Part shown: piece after piece, positions 48,065-58,506 of the stretch
Position numbering within the stretch: the stretch's first letter is position 1
How the letters are laid out: every line of letters begins with the position of its first letter
DNA from: Agrobacterium vitis
GTDB taxonomy: Bacteria > Pseudomonadota > Alphaproteobacteria > Rhizobiales > Rhizobiaceae
Length of the DNA stretch: 64,000 nt
Assembly: GCF_014926405.1 (NCBI RefSeq)
Contig: NZ_JACXXJ020000005.1
Coordinates: 2,361,001 to 2,425,000, forward strand
Direction: 5' to 3'
Notes under the pieces: model-generated
What the model saw: only the letters and a program-made list of their open reading frames with translations
Database searches by the model: none
What the model was told of the DNA's origin: nothing
Position numbers and translations under genes: made by a program

Positions 48065-50014
48065 CTAGAATTCCGACCATTCCTGTTTGACGGCGGCTGC
48101 CGCTGTGCCGCCCCCAAAGGCCTTGCCGAGCTTGGAAACAAGCGAGCGAGCCGGAGAGGAAACCGGACGCTGCGATGCAGCGCTGGAGACAGGATGAGCC
48201 GGACCCGCCGAGGCGGTATATTGGGCCATGCCCGGGCCATCCTCCAGCTTGAACTGGCGCAACAGATCCATCAGCGCATCGGCCTCCGTGGCGAGCGTAT
48301 GGCTGGCTGCGGTCTGTTCTTCCACCATGGCGGCGTTTTGCTGTGTGCCCTTGTCCATGTCGGTGACAGCCACGTTGATCTCCGAGAGACCCGTCGATTG
48401 CTCCCGCGAGGCGGTGACGATGGCCGCGACATTTTCGCTGATGTGCTGAACAGCCGTAACGATCTGCTCCAGTTCGCGGCCGGTCTCTCCGACCAGCGAC
48501 ACGCCTGCCCCAACCTGGGCGGAGGATGCGCCAATCAAAACCTTGATTTCCTTGGCGGCCTTGGCAGAGCGCTCGGCCAAGGCCCGCACTTCCTGTGCTA
48601 CCACGGCAAATCCCTTGCCTGCCTCGCCAGCACGGGCCGCTTCCACGCCAGCATTGAGTGCCAGCAGATTGGTCTGGAAGGCAATATCCTCGATGACGCC
48701 GATGATATTGCCGATTTCGCCGGAGGATTTCTCGATCTCGGTCATCGCGGCCACGGCGTTTCTCACCACTTGGCCGGAGCGTTCAGCACCGGTGCGGGTG
48801 GTGGCCACCAGCTGGCCGACATCTTCGGCGCGCCGTGCGCTGTCTTTCACCGTGCGCGTAACCTGTTCAAGGGCGGCTGCGGTCTCTTCCACCGAGGCCG
48901 CCTGCTGCTCGGTCCGCTTGGCCAGATCGTCCGCCGAGGCGCGAATTTCCGCCGCCCCGGCATTGATCGCCTGGGCATTGGCACCCACCGTCTTCAACGC
49001 CGCCTGGAGCTTGGAAAGGGATTCGTTGAAATTCACCCGCAACCCATCCAGTCGCTCGACAAAGGGCGTTGTAAGGCGATGGGCGACATTACCATTGGCG
49101 AGCGCCGCAAGCCCTTCCGCCAATTGCACGACAACGAACGAGATCTCGTCGGACTCCTGCTGTTTCTGCGCCTGGGCCGCCTGCTGCTCCTCCTCGGAGC
49201 GGCGGCGCAAGGTATCGGTTTCCTGGGTCAGGCGCAGTTTTTCAATCGCCGCATCCTTGAAGACCAGCACGGCCTTTGCCATCCGGCCCACTTCATCGCC
49301 CCTGTTGATAGCGGGGACATCGACGCCGTGGTCGCCGGACGCCAGTTTGCTCATCGCCACGGTCATACCTGTGATCGGGTTGACGATAGAACGCGCCAGA
49401 AGCCAGATCAGCAAGACAGCCAAGCCACCGGCCAGCGCGCAACCGGCCAGCAGCGCCAATTCAAGACGCGACTGCGCATCGCGCTGGATTCCCCTTTGCT
49501 CGTTGCCCATTGCCACCACCACGGTCTTTGCCTTGGCGGCAGCATCGCGGAACGCATCCAGTTCGCCCTTCGACGCATAGACACGCGTAATCTCTTCCAC
49601 CGTCTTCCCACTCTTGCGGGCTTCCAGCTGCGGCAAGACCAATTGCGTGTGAAATCTGTCGGCCGCCGTCTTGATATCGTCCAGCATGGACTGAACGGCC
49701 TGATGACCGGCAGCGGCAGTGCGGGCATCGTCCAGGGATTTCAACATTTTGTCGCGGCTGTCGAAGACGGCCTTATAGGTGCTATCGGACCCCAATAGCA
49801 GATAGCCCCGTTGATTGACCGCCTCTTCCAGCATCGCCTGGAGCGTCAAATCCAAGGCATAGCCGACCTGTTCGATCTGAGCATGTTCCTCAAGCGCCGC
49901 CTTGACCTGCCGACCCTGGAGAAAAACGACAGCAGAAGCAATGAAGCACCCCGCCATGATCGCGACGAAGGTCAGGTAGAGTTTTTTGCTGAGGGACAAA
50001 TCCTGAAAAGACAT
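48065..50014 (-). CDS. Methyl-accepting chemotaxis protein with helical-bundle sensor
   Basis: 649 residues. TM1 (~10-32), helical periplasmic sensor ([24 protein letters not shown]), TM2 (~188-210), HAMP (~211-265) and a signalling domain with tip [23 protein letters not shown] near ~455. C-terminus QEWSEF is a CheR-tether-like pentapeptide. The final ~30 residues ([20 protein letters not shown]...) are nearly those of the MCP at 44836, suggesting duplication or domain exchange. A typical chemoreceptor; ligand unknown. Confidence 0.93.
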   Translation of the reverse strand: MSFQDLSLSKKLYLTFVAIMAGCFIASAVVFLQGRQVKAALEEHAQIEQVGYALDLTLQAMLEEAVNQRGYLLLGSDSTYKAVFDSRDKMLKSLDDARTAAAGHQAVQSMLDDIKTAADRFHTQLVLPQLEARKSGKTVEEITRVYASKGELDAFRDAAAKAKTVVVAMGNEQRGIQRDAQSRLELALLAGCALAGGLAVLLIWLLARSIVNPITGMTVAMSKLASGDHGVDVPAINRGDEVGRMAKAVLVFKDAAIEKLRLTQETDTLRRRSEEEQQAAQAQKQQESDEISFVVVQLAEGLAALANGNVAHRLTTPFVERLDGLRVNFNESLSKLQAALKTVGANAQAINAGAAEIRASADDLAKRTEQQAASVEETAAALEQVTRTVKDSARRAEDVGQLVATTRTGAERSGQVVRNAVAAMTEIEKSSGEIGNIIGVIEDIAFQTNLLALNAGVEAARAGEAGKGFAVVAQEVRALAERSAKAAKEIKVLIGASSAQVGAGVSLVGETGRELEQIVTAVQHISENVAAIVTASREQSTGLSEINVAVTDMDKGTQQNAAMVEEQTAASHTLATEADALMDLLRQFKLEDGPGMAQYTASAGPAHPVSSAASQRPVSSPARSLVSKLGKAFGGGTAAAAVKQEWSEF

Positions 50015-50508
50015 GGGGCCTGCTTCCTATTCTCACTGCATTTGGGCGGCAGCGATTGCCACGCGCCATATGAAAGCCCGATACTCAGGTAGGAAACGTC
50101 ACGAAGCCGCGAAAAAGCGATCCAAACCCATCGGGCGTGGATGTCACGATCCGGCTATTCGACGTCATCCTTGCCAAGACCTTTTCAGGCCCGGAGACCA
50201 TCCCTGGCTTTCATTCGAGGCGAGTATTGCCGCAGTGGGTCTAAAAAAGTGTTACATCTGTACCGTGAATAAGCACATGTACACATTTGACCGCCAATTC
50301 CGAACCGAGGGCCTGTGTAGATTTGACGAGTGTCAAAACCACCTGTCCGAAAGTATGAGAGCAAGCCTCCTGCCCCTGTCCGAGCCTTGTCCAATTGCCG
50401 CAGTTTTCCTCTTATGGGACGCGGAAAGCGATGGCGGCGATCCTACGACCTAGCCTGACAAGGGCAAGAGACTTGCAAGTCGCAGCGGAAACCGTCATTG
50501 ACGGGGGT
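50015..50508. other. 494-bp gap between divergent MCP and tlyA genes
   Basis: Presumed divergent promoters. A TGTAC...GTACA pair (50259-50283) is the only suggestive operator-like feature. No gene or repeat-family copy seen. Confidence 0.5.
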
Positions 50509-51300
50509 ATGACCCAATCGCCAAGCCCCCAATCGTTGGAACCCCAACGTCTCGACCAGTTGCTGGTTGCTCTCAATCTGTTCGCCAGCCGCTCGCGCGC
50601 CCGCGACGCCGTGCAACGCGGCGGCGTCAAGGTGAACGGCCGCACTGTGACCAAGCCGAGCCTGACCTTCTCCCCTGATGTGACGATCGAAATCGACGAT
50701 CCGGCCCAGGATTACGTGTCGCGCGCCGCGCTGAAGCTAGTGGCTGGTCTCGATCACTTCAAGCTCGACCCTTCCGGCCATATCTGTCTCGATGTCGGTG
50801 CGTCCACCGGCGGCTTTACCGAAGTGCTTCTGCATCGCGGCGCAGCGCATGTGATTGCCATTGATGTCGGCCACGAACAGTTTCATCCCCGGCTGGAAAA
50901 CGATCCCCGCACCACCAATATCGAAGGGCTGAATGCCCGCTATCTGGAGCCGGAGGATATCGGCAATCAGGAGTTTACCTTCCTGGTCTCCGACGTGTCG
51001 TTCATTTCGTTGAAACTGGCCCTGGTGCCTGCTCTCGAAATGGCCGAGCCCGGCAGCCATTGCCTGCTGCTGGTCAAGCCGCAATTTGAGGCGGGCCGCG
51101 AGGCCATCAGCAAGGCGGGCCTCCTCAAGGAGCCGGAAACCGCGCCGCTGGTGGCCGCCGAGCTGGAACGCTGGTTAAGCGAAGACATGGGCTGGACAAG
51201 CCTTGGCCTGATGCCCTCGCCGATTGCCGGTGGCGATGGCAATGTGGAATTCCTGCTGGCAGGGCGAAAGCCGGAAGAACAGCCTGAGGATGCAGAATGA
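50509..51300 (+). CDS. tlyA: TlyA family rRNA (cytidine-2'-O)-methyltransferase
   Basis: 263 residues. N-terminal S4 RNA-binding domain (~13-70; RLDQLLVALNLFASRSRARDAVQRGGVKVNG), then FtsJ-type SAM domain with LDVGASTGGFTEVLL, SDVSFISL and LLVKPQFEAG. TlyA 2'-O-methylates 16S and/or 23S rRNA; the hemolysin label is historical. The ATG at residue 1 is chosen because the S4 domain starts 12 residues on; the frame is open 38 codons further upstream. Confidence 0.93.
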   Translation: MTQSPSPQSLEPQRLDQLLVALNLFASRSRARDAVQRGGVKVNGRTVTKPSLTFSPDVTIEIDDPAQDYVSRAALKLVAGLDHFKLDPSGHICLDVGASTGGFTEVLLHRGAAHVIAIDVGHEQFHPRLENDPRTTNIEGLNARYLEPEDIGNQEFTFLVSDVSFISLKLALVPALEMAEPGSHCLLLVKPQFEAGREAISKAGLLKEPETAPLVAAELERWLSEDMGWTSLGLMPSPIAGGDGNVEFLLAGRKPEEQPEDAE

Positions 51301-52553
51301 GCACCGAGACACTGACGATCAACAGCCTCGGCGCCCAGGGCGATGGCATCGCCAATGGCGCGGACGGCCCGGTCTATGTGCCGTTTTCCCTGCCCGGCGA
51401 GCGGGTGGCGGTCGCCCGCGTCAAGGACCAGGGCACGATCATGTCGATTGCCTCGGCCTCGCCGGAGCGGATTGAACCGGTCTGTCGGCATTTCGGCCCT
51501 GACGGGGTCGGTGGCACCTGCGGCGGCTGTTCGCTTCAGCATATGGAAAAATCCGCTTATAATGAATTCAAGCGCTCGACGCTGATTGCGGCGCTGAAAT
51601 CCAAGGGCATCGAGACCGAAGTAAACCCTTTGGTCGAGGCCTTTCCCGGCGAACGGCGGCGGCTGGTGTTCACGGCCCGCAAGCGCGAAAAGGGCCTGTT
51701 GATCGGCTTTAACCAAGCCGCGTCCCGCCATATCGTCGAGTTGGAGGAATGTCCCGTCACATCCGCGGGCATTCTCGCCCGGCTGGATGACCTGCGTGCC
51801 ATCGGAGCGGCGATTGCCACCGGATCGGATCATTTCCGCATGACGGTGACGGAAACCACCACCGGGCTGGACGTGTCGCTTGACGGCGTGCGGGGCGGCC
51901 TGCCGGACCGCGAGCGCCGGGCGATTACCGAAGTTGTGCTGAAAATGCGCGGCGTGGCCCGCGTTTCCGTCAATGGCGAAATCGTCATCGAGCCGCATAA
52001 GCCGATGCTGGATTTCGGCGGAGCGCTGGTCGCCATGCCGCCCGGCACCTTTACCCAGGCGACCCGCCAAGCCGAAGACGCCATGACCGCCTTGGTCCTT
52101 GACCATGTCGGCAAGGCCAAGCGGGTGGCGGATCTGTTTTGCGGGATCGGCACGTTTGCCCTGAGACTGGCCCGCCAGGCCCAGGTTCTTGCGGTCGAAT
52201 CCGACGAAAAAGCGGTGAAGGCGCTGGATCTGGCCGCCCGTAACACCAAGGGCTTAAAACCGATCAAGGCCGAAAAGCGCGACCTGTTCCGCCGCCCGCT
52301 GATGGTTTCCGAACTGAAGGGACTGGACGCCGTGGTCTTCGACCCGCCACGGGCCGGAGCTGAGGAACAATGCGCGGAACTCGCCCGCTCGCAGGTGAAA
52401 ACCATCGTTGCCGTCAGCTGCAATGCTTTGACGCTGGCCCGCGACCTATCGATCCTGATTGCCGGCGGCTACCGCATAACCGCCGTCACACCCATCGACC
52501 AATTCCTCTGGTCGCCGCATGTCGAGGTGGTGGTGGCCCTGACGAAGGCCTGA
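51297..52553 (+). CDS. TRAM-domain 23S rRNA (uracil-5-)-methyltransferase family protein
   Basis: 418 residues. TRAM domain (~1-58), [4Fe-4S] cysteines C63, C75, C78 and C152 as in RlmD/RumA, SAM motif DLFCGIGTFALRLA, DPPRAGAEEQC, and the catalytic cysteine in VSCNALTLARDL. Forms m5U in 23S rRNA by analogy; which uridine cannot be told. Overlaps tlyA by ATGA. Confidence 0.93.
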   Translation: MSTETLTINSLGAQGDGIANGADGPVYVPFSLPGERVAVARVKDQGTIMSIASASPERIEPVCRHFGPDGVGGTCGGCSLQHMEKSAYNEFKRSTLIAALKSKGIETEVNPLVEAFPGERRRLVFTARKREKGLLIGFNQAASRHIVELEECPVTSAGILARLDDLRAIGAAIATGSDHFRMTVTETTTGLDVSLDGVRGGLPDRERRAITEVVLKMRGVARVSVNGEIVIEPHKPMLDFGGALVAMPPGTFTQATRQAEDAMTALVLDHVGKAKRVADLFCGIGTFALRLARQAQVLAVESDEKAVKALDLAARNTKGLKPIKAEKRDLFRRPLMVSELKGLDAVVFDPPRAGAEEQCAELARSQVKTIVAVSCNALTLARDLSILIAGGYRITAVTPIDQFLWSPHVEVVVALTKA

Positions 52554-52568
52554 GGCGAAGGGATGAGA

Positions 52569-52880
52569 TCAATACTGCCGCAGCTTGCCGCTACCAACCG
52601 CGTTGGCGCAGCGGCAGCTCTCCCCGACCCGGCCCGCACTGGCCGGGCAGGAATACCGCCCGGCACCCGCGTCGCTGGCCGGTGGCTTGATAATGCAGAC
52701 ATAGCGCGGCGGACGGACATTGCTACCCTGCTGCGGAATATTGCGGTTGATCGTATCCGGCTGCGCCTGGGCAAGCTGGAGGAGAGGTGCCGTGGTGGAA
52801 GGCGCCGGGCCGGGCCAATCTGCGGCATGAGCCGCTGGCGCCGCCGCGATCATCGCCATGGCAATCAATAAGCTTCGCAT
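52569..52880 (-). CDS. Small secreted cysteine-containing hypothetical protein
   Basis: 103 residues. Signal peptide MRSLLIAMAMIAAAPAAHA (cleavage ~19-20), a Pro/Gln-rich middle, and a C-terminal cysteine block CIIKPP...YSCPA...GESCRCANAVGSGKLR. GGGAGGGAAAG precedes the ATG. The closing cysteine block is a pattern I have met in rhizobial small secreted proteins, but no function is known. Convergent with the methyltransferase gene. Confidence 0.7.
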   Translation of the reverse strand: MRSLLIAMAMIAAAPAAHAADWPGPAPSTTAPLLQLAQAQPDTINRNIPQQGSNVRPPRYVCIIKPPASDAGAGRYSCPASAGRVGESCRCANAVGSGKLRQY

Positions 52881-53554
52881 CTTTCCCTCCCGAGCAGATA
52901 GCCGCAAAACAGTGAAATTCTCTAGAGTCTGTCAGGGAAAAGTGGTTACCGGTTTTCCCGAAAAGACAAACGAAAACAAGAAAACTTAGAGTCTGTCTGG
53001 TTCAATCTGAACCTGACAGACTCAAGAGAACTGCTGCATCAGCCATTAACAGAAACCTATGAATATCCACTGAACGACCCGCAAGCCTGCGGCCACACTG
53101 GCACAAATAAGGTCAATCGTTCTTAAAAATATGGAAATAACGCTATATTAAAAAATTTCAGTAATACTTAAAATTACTTAACATAGAATTTTATGAATAT
53201 TTCACAGCCATCGAAGATGGACAGCAAATAGACATCTTCAAAGTGCCGTCGCCTAAATCTTCATTGGACTGTCATGTTGTATTAAGAGAATTTTAGATCC
53301 TTCGAGACAGTTTCGAGACCAGTTGTACCTCGTGTCATTACCAATCTATTCAGGGCTTATGATGATGTGGGGTTATGTCGTGCCGGACCGCATAGTGGAA
53401 ACCGGTTTTTGAACAAACGATGCAGAAACAAACGCGATAGCAACGTGCCGATCCGGCTTTGTGCACATTGCTATAAACTCAATTTAAACTGCCGACCGCG
53501 TGGGGCTATGGGGTGTCTTCACATGCGCAATTTCGGTGTCAGGATATATTTCGG
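52881..53554. other. 674-bp gap with family-3 repeat and AT-rich tract
   Basis: The first ~140 bases carry a family-3 repeat; 53090-53310 is AT-rich. The rest is presumably the promoter of the dCache MCP. No supported gene. Confidence 0.6.
52924..53024 (+). repeat. Intergenic repeat family 3, copy 2 (intact palindrome)
   Basis: Ends in a 35-bp near-perfect palindrome (52989-53023): GAGTCTGTC-T-GGTTCA / TGAACC-T-GACAGACTC around a three-base centre. The left half carries GGAAAAGTGG...GGTTTTCCCG, reminiscent of the family-1 core. Matches 7760-7856 on the opposite strand. Confidence 0.7.
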
Positions 53555-55642
53555 ATGGCTAGAAATTTGAATCTGATGTCCAAGATTCTGATCGCCGCAT
53601 GTGCGGCTGTTGTCTTGGTGCTGTGTGGATTTTCGTTCTATATTGATAATCTTCAGCGCTCGACCATTGGTAAGACTGTGGTGGACGAAATCAATTCTTC
53701 CGGCCTGCAAGCCTCTGAAAGCATTGCCAATTGGCTGAACGCCCGCGTGATGCTGACGGAATTCGCAGGTCAGGCTGCCGGCAAGATCGGCACGCCAGAG
53801 GGAATTTTGACCGAGTTTGACAATCCGGTGCTGCTGCGCGAATTCATGTCCACCTATGTCGGCCATCAGGCGGATGGCAAGTTTACCTCGGTTCCGTTCC
53901 AGCCTCTGCCGGAAGGCTATGATCCCCGCATTCGTCCCTGGTATCAAGGCGCGGTCAAGGCAAATAAGGTCGTGCTGACAGAGCCATATACCGACGCATC
54001 AACAGGGCAGTTGATCCTAAGTGCGGCGGTGCCGGTGAAAAGAGAGGGCCAATTATATGGCGTCGCTGCCAGCGATTTCTCCTTGAAAACGCTGGTGGGT
54101 CTGATCAAGGCCGTTGATATTGGCGGCAAGGGTTCGGCTTTTCTGGTCAACGGCAATGGCACGATTCTGGTTCATCCAGATCAGGCATTGGTGACAAAGA
54201 CGCTTTCGGATGTCTTTCCGGCTGAAACACCGAAAATCGGTGGTGGCTTGGTGGAAAGCCAGTTCGCCGGTAAGCCGGTGCTGGTCAACTTCATGCCGAT
54301 TAAGGGCCTGCCGGTCGATGGCTGGTATCTGGCGCTGGTGGTGGATGAGGCAAAGGCCTATGCCGCAATAGGCGAGTTCCGTCTTGCTGCCGTGATTGCC
54401 ACGATGATTGGCGTGATCGCCATGATCGGTATTCTCGCTCTGGTGCTCTCGACCCTGGTGGTGCGTCCTGTGGTGCAGATGACCACGGCGATGAGCAAGC
54501 TGGCCGGTGGCGATGTGTCCGCCGCCATTCCCGGCGTGCAGCGCGGCGATGAGATCGGCCAGATGGGTGCGGCGGTCGCTGTATTCCGTGATAACGCTAT
54601 CGAGCGGGTTCGTCTCGAACGCGAGGCTGACTCGACCCGCACGATGAGTGAACAGGAACGCCGCGAGCGAGAAGCCGCAAAAGCACGTGAAGCAGAACAG
54701 GTGTCCTTTGCGGTACATGCGCTGGCTGATGGACTTGGCAGGCTTGCCGATGGTGATCTGGCCCATAGTATCGAGACACCTTTTGCCGGTGATCTTGAGC
54801 GGCTGCGCTTCGACTTCAATGCAGCAGTGGCAAAGCTGCACGATGCCATGGCTGCCGTAGGCCAAAACGCCAGACAGATTGATGGCGGCGCCATGGAAAT
54901 CCGCGCCTCGGCTGATAATCTTGCACGCCGCACAGAACAGCAGGCCGCCTCGGTTGAGCAGACCGCAGCGGCGCTGGAAGAAGTAACAACCACCGTCAGA
55001 GATAGTGCCCACCGCGCCGAAGAAGTGGGCCAGATCGTGACCCGTGCACGCGGCGGGGCGGAAAAATCCGGCAAGATTGTCCAGAATGCTGTTAATGCCA
55101 TGGAAGCCATCGAGACATCCGCCAACCAGATTTCCAACATTATCGGGGTGATTGACGAAATCGCCTTCCAGACCAATCTTCTCGCTCTCAACGCGGGCGT
55201 GGAAGCAGCCCGCGCCGGTGAGGCGGGCAAGGGATTTGCCGTTGTCGCCCAGGAAGTGCGCGAACTAGCCCAACGTTCGGCAACGGCCGCCAAGGAAATC
55301 AAGCAATTGATCCAGGTCTCGGGAGAGCAGGTGGCAAATGGCGTATCGCTGGTAAGCCAGACCGGTGAAGCACTGGACGGCATTATCAATGAGGTTCAGG
55401 AAATCAACAAGCATATCAATGCTATCGTTGTCGCCTCCCGTGAACAGTCACAGGGATTGCAGGAAATCAACGCCGCTGTGAATGTGATGGATCAGGGCAC
55501 GCAACAAAATGCCGCCATGGTCGAAGAGCAAACAGCGGCAAGCCATGGACTGGCGCAAGAAGCGGCTGCCCTGACCGAATTGCTGGCGCAATTCAGACTG
55601 GCCCGGGAGCCTGCAAACCTTACGCAACGGCGCGCCGCCTGA
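53555..55642 (+). CDS. Methyl-accepting chemotaxis protein with dCache sensor, amino-acid type
   Basis: 695 residues. TM1 (~8-30), a periplasmic dCache_1 domain (~32-275), TM2 (~280-305), HAMP, and signalling tip around residue 548. The sensor holds Y122-x4-R127-x-W129-Y130 and D174, plus Y145-T-D147, which match the motif I recall for amino-acid-binding dCache domains (PctA Y121, R126, W128, Y129, D173). No CheR-tether pentapeptide at the C-terminus (TQRRAA). Start ATG has AGGAT ~12 bases upstream; a later ATG seven codons in is possible. Confidence 0.92.
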   Translation: MARNLNLMSKILIAACAAVVLVLCGFSFYIDNLQRSTIGKTVVDEINSSGLQASESIANWLNARVMLTEFAGQAAGKIGTPEGILTEFDNPVLLREFMSTYVGHQADGKFTSVPFQPLPEGYDPRIRPWYQGAVKANKVVLTEPYTDASTGQLILSAAVPVKREGQLYGVAASDFSLKTLVGLIKAVDIGGKGSAFLVNGNGTILVHPDQALVTKTLSDVFPAETPKIGGGLVESQFAGKPVLVNFMPIKGLPVDGWYLALVVDEAKAYAAIGEFRLAAVIATMIGVIAMIGILALVLSTLVVRPVVQMTTAMSKLAGGDVSAAIPGVQRGDEIGQMGAAVAVFRDNAIERVRLEREADSTRTMSEQERREREAAKAREAEQVSFAVHALADGLGRLADGDLAHSIETPFAGDLERLRFDFNAAVAKLHDAMAAVGQNARQIDGGAMEIRASADNLARRTEQQAASVEQTAAALEEVTTTVRDSAHRAEEVGQIVTRARGGAEKSGKIVQNAVNAMEAIETSANQISNIIGVIDEIAFQTNLLALNAGVEAARAGEAGKGFAVVAQEVRELAQRSATAAKEIKQLIQVSGEQVANGVSLVSQTGEALDGIINEVQEINKHINAIVVASREQSQGLQEINAAVNVMDQGTQQNAAMVEEQTAASHGLAQEAAALTELLAQFRLAREPANLTQRRAA

Positions 55643-55651
55643 CGGGACTTG

Positions 55652-55696
55652 TTACCAAGGCGAGGATGCATAAGCATCTTCGACCCCTTTGTATAA
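55652..55696. repeat. Hairpin repeat family 2, short copy
   Basis: TTACCAAGGCGAGGATGCATAAGCATCTTCGA, i.e. the outer blocks of the family with GATGC/GCATC arms, followed by TTTGTATAAGG. Ten bases after the MCP stop. (Bases are contiguous over more than one block; key parts are TACCAAGGC and GCATCTTCGA.). Confidence 0.55.
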
Positions 55697-55750
55697 GGTG
55701 TTATGCGATAGGCTAAACCGGGTGCCGTTTCCGCAATCAATATCAGGCAA

Positions 55751-56509
55751 TCACTTTCTGGCCAGAAATGCCTCGAACGCCGCCCGTGCCTCGGCACTTT
55801 TCAGCCGGGCGGCAAAATGCGCCAGCTCTTCGTCCAGGCGGGCCAGAACCAGGCTGCGGTCGCCGCGCAGAAGGTCGCGGGAGATTTTCAGGGCCTGGGG
55901 CGGCTTTTTGGCAAGGTTTGCGGCGAGCGCCAGGGTTTCGCGCTCGACTGCATCCGGCTCGACCACTTTCCAGATCAACCCGGCGTCGCGCGCTTGCTCG
56001 GCTGAAAACCCTTCCCCCAGCGCCAGAAGCGCGAAAGCGCGCTGGTGGCCCATGGCAAGTGGCGCAAGCAGGCTGGAAGCCGCTTCCGGCACCAGCGCCA
56101 GATCGACGAACGGCGTCTTGAACAGGCTGCGGCTGGAGGCAATCGTCAGGTCGCAATGCATGTTGAGGGTCGTGCCGATGCCGATGGCGAGACCATCAAC
56201 GCCTGATACCAACGGCTTTTCCGCCGCCACCAAAGCCCGCAGCACCAGGGCCGCCGCCGGAAGTTTGCTGCCGTCAGACAGGGCATAGGCGAGAAAATCC
56301 CCCATATCATTGCCTGCGGTAAAACAGCCTTCGGTGCCAAGGAACGCCACGGCACGCACCGTGTCATCGCCCTGCGCCTCATTCAGGGCGGCGGTGATGC
56401 GGTGGTACATCGCCTCGGTAATCGCATTCTTCTTATCCGGCCGGTTGAAGCGGATGACCAACACGCCGGGATGGGTTTCGGGCCGCTCGACAAGGATATG
56501 CTCGCTCAT
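55751..56509 (-). CDS. Enoyl-CoA hydratase/isomerase family protein (crotonase)
   Basis: 252 residues, crotonase fold. RPDKKNAITEAMYHRI, the oxyanion-hole stretch GCFTAGNDMGDF and VDGLAIGIGTTLNMHCDLTIAS are typical. The GLAIGIG loop supplies the first backbone NH; a second catalytic Glu (~ VPEAA at ~133) is present. Follows the acyl-CoA dehydrogenase gene by three bases; together they look like part of a beta-oxidation or related acyl-CoA pathway. Confidence 0.9.
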   Translation of the reverse strand: MSEHILVERPETHPGVLVIRFNRPDKKNAITEAMYHRITAALNEAQGDDTVRAVAFLGTEGCFTAGNDMGDFLAYALSDGSKLPAAALVLRALVAAEKPLVSGVDGLAIGIGTTLNMHCDLTIASSRSLFKTPFVDLALVPEAASSLLAPLAMGHQRAFALLALGEGFSAEQARDAGLIWKVVEPDAVERETLALAANLAKKPPQALKISRDLLRGDRSLVLARLDEELAHFAARLKSAEARAAFEAFLARK

Positions 56510-56512
56510 GAT

Positions 56513-58288
56513 TTAGGCCTCCAGCACCGCGCGGGCAGCAGCAAGACTAGCCCCACCGCCGACCACCGCCTGTTTCAGGCCGGAACTTTCGCCCAAGAGG
56601 TTTTCGGCCACGAACCGGCAAAGCGCCACGCGCTTGTCGTCTTCCCCCTGCGCCAAAGCCCCCTTGGCCAGATAGGCGCCGGTCAGGGTCAGGCCAAACA
56701 GCCGCTGATAGGGCGTTGCACCAGCCAAGGCGTCAACCTGCGCACCCTCGCCTAGCCGGACCAACAGATATTCCGTCGCATCTTCGAGATCGCGGATCGC
56801 GGCAAGCAGCCGGGTCGCCGTTTCGCCGAAGCCGGGCCGATTACTGGCATCGACAGCCACGGCAAGGGCTTTCAACTCGCTGAGGAAGCCACGCACATGC
56901 GCGCCCTCGGCCAGCGACAGCTTGCGCACCACGAGATCGATGGCCTGGATACCGTTCGTGCCTTCATAGATCGGCGCGATGCGGGCGTCGCGCAACAGAC
57001 GGGCAGCGCCCGTCTCCTCGATAAAGCCCATGCCGCCATGCACCTGAATGCCCATGGAGGCGACATCGAAGCCGATATCGGTGGCAAAGCTCTTGGCAAT
57101 CGGCGTCAAAAACGCGGCGCGCGCCTGCCAATGGCGGGCCTCCTCGCCTTCGCTATGGTGGCTCATGTCGATGGCATGGGCGCAGGAATAGCAGATGGCC
57201 CGCGCCCCTTGGGTCAGCGCCTTCATGGTCAAAAGCGTGCGGGCCACATCCGGGTGCTCAATGATCGGGCTCATGCCCGCACCGGTCCAGCCCGGTGCCT
57301 TGCCCTGGGTGCGCTCTCGTGCATAGGCGGTGGCAAGCTGGGTGGCGGCTTCAGCAATCGCCACACCCTGCATGCCGACGGCCAGCCGCGCATTGTTCAT
57401 CATCGTGAACATGCAGGCCAGACCCTTGTTTTCCTCACCGATCACATAGCCAATCGCCCCCGGATCATCGCCAAACCGGCCATCGCCAAAAATCATCGTG
57501 CAGGTGGGAGAGCCGTGAATACCCAGCTTATGCTCCAGCGAATGGCAAAACAGGTCATTGCGCGCGCCAAGCGAGCCATCGTCATTCACCAGAAATTTCG
57601 GCACCAGAAACAGTGAGATGCCGCGTGTACCCGCAGGCGCATCGGGAAGCCGCGCCAGAACCAGATGGATGATATTGTCTGTGGCGTCGTGTTCGCCCCA
57701 GGTGATGTAAATCTTCTGGCCGAAAATCCGATAGGTGCCATCGTTTTGGCGCTCGGCGCGGGTTTTCATCACACCCAGATCAGAGCCTGCATGGGGTTCG
57801 GTGAGATTCATGCTGGCCATCCATTCACCGGAGACCATTCTGTGCAGGAATTTTTCCTTCAAGGCCTCGCTGCCATGGGCCGTTAATGCCTCTGAAGCGC
57901 CCATGGTCAAGACTGGCCCCAGTGCAAAGCCCATGGAGCCGGAATTCCACATTTCCAGTGCAGCGACATTGAGCAGATGTGGCAGGCCCTGGCCGCCATA
58001 GCGCTCCTCGGCAACCAGCCCGTTCCAGCCGCCTTCAGCCCAGCGACGATAGAGATCCGCCCAGCCATCCGGCAATTGCACCTTGCCATCCACAAGTTTC
58101 GCGCCCTGCCGGTCGCCATTTGCGGCCAGCGGTGCGATCTCATTGGCAGCAAACCGACCAGCCTCCTCCAGAATGGCATCGGTCAAATCCTCGGAAAGGT
58201 CGCCGAACCGGCCCTCTTCCAAAGCCTGCGCCATGCCGGCAACCTGTTTCAGGGTAAAGGCAATCTCCTCCACGGGGGCCTTGTACAT
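56513..58288 (-). CDS. Acyl-CoA dehydrogenase family protein (C-terminal extended type)
   Basis: 591 residues, longer than classical ~400-residue ACADs, like AcdA/DmdC-type dehydrogenases. N-terminal MYKAPVEEIAFTLKQVAGM, FAD region (MNLTEPHAGSDLG, TWGEHDATDN), DGRFGDDPGAIGYVIG and the C-terminal EETGAARLLRDARIAPIYEGTNGIQAIDLV carrying the usual catalytic Glu region (YEGTNGIQ). GGAGGAG precedes the ATG. Operon with the crotonase. Chain-length specificity unknown. Confidence 0.92.
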   Translation of the reverse strand: MYKAPVEEIAFTLKQVAGMAQALEEGRFGDLSEDLTDAILEEAGRFAANEIAPLAANGDRQGAKLVDGKVQLPDGWADLYRRWAEGGWNGLVAEERYGGQGLPHLLNVAALEMWNSGSMGFALGPVLTMGASEALTAHGSEALKEKFLHRMVSGEWMASMNLTEPHAGSDLGVMKTRAERQNDGTYRIFGQKIYITWGEHDATDNIIHLVLARLPDAPAGTRGISLFLVPKFLVNDDGSLGARNDLFCHSLEHKLGIHGSPTCTMIFGDGRFGDDPGAIGYVIGEENKGLACMFTMMNNARLAVGMQGVAIAEAATQLATAYARERTQGKAPGWTGAGMSPIIEHPDVARTLLTMKALTQGARAICYSCAHAIDMSHHSEGEEARHWQARAAFLTPIAKSFATDIGFDVASMGIQVHGGMGFIEETGAARLLRDARIAPIYEGTNGIQAIDLVVRKLSLAEGAHVRGFLSELKALAVAVDASNRPGFGETATRLLAAIRDLEDATEYLLVRLGEGAQVDALAGATPYQRLFGLTLTGAYLAKGALAQGEDDKRVALCRFVAENLLGESSGLKQAVVGGGASLAAARAVLEA

Positions 58289-58506
58289 CGCGTTCTCCTC
58301 CGTCAAATCCCGGCTTGCAGCGGGCCACTCCCGACCCGGATAGTTCCTGATACTTCAGCTAATTGATTTTTACGTAAACGTCAATAAATCGCAAGCTCAT
58401 TCGGGCCATGCGCGCTGTTGATCCGGGCGTCACAATCGGCGCATATAGCGTAGGCACAGCCGGTGGCCAAAAGTGTATGAGACGCGATGCGAGGAAGTTC
58501 GGTACC

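Noticed and set aside
47710..48090. Frame of 126 codons over the repeat region
   Set aside because: Crosses a family-2 repeat, a family-3 fragment and the MITE; similar accidental frame is produced on copy C.
48194..49798. Long plus-strand frame antisense to an MCP gene (534 codons)
   Set aside because: Mirror of codon bias in the MCP; no start signal and repetitive composition.
50259..50283. TGTAC...GTACA operator-like pair upstream of tlyA
   Set aside because: Five-base arms are too short to support a call; noted only in the gap entry.
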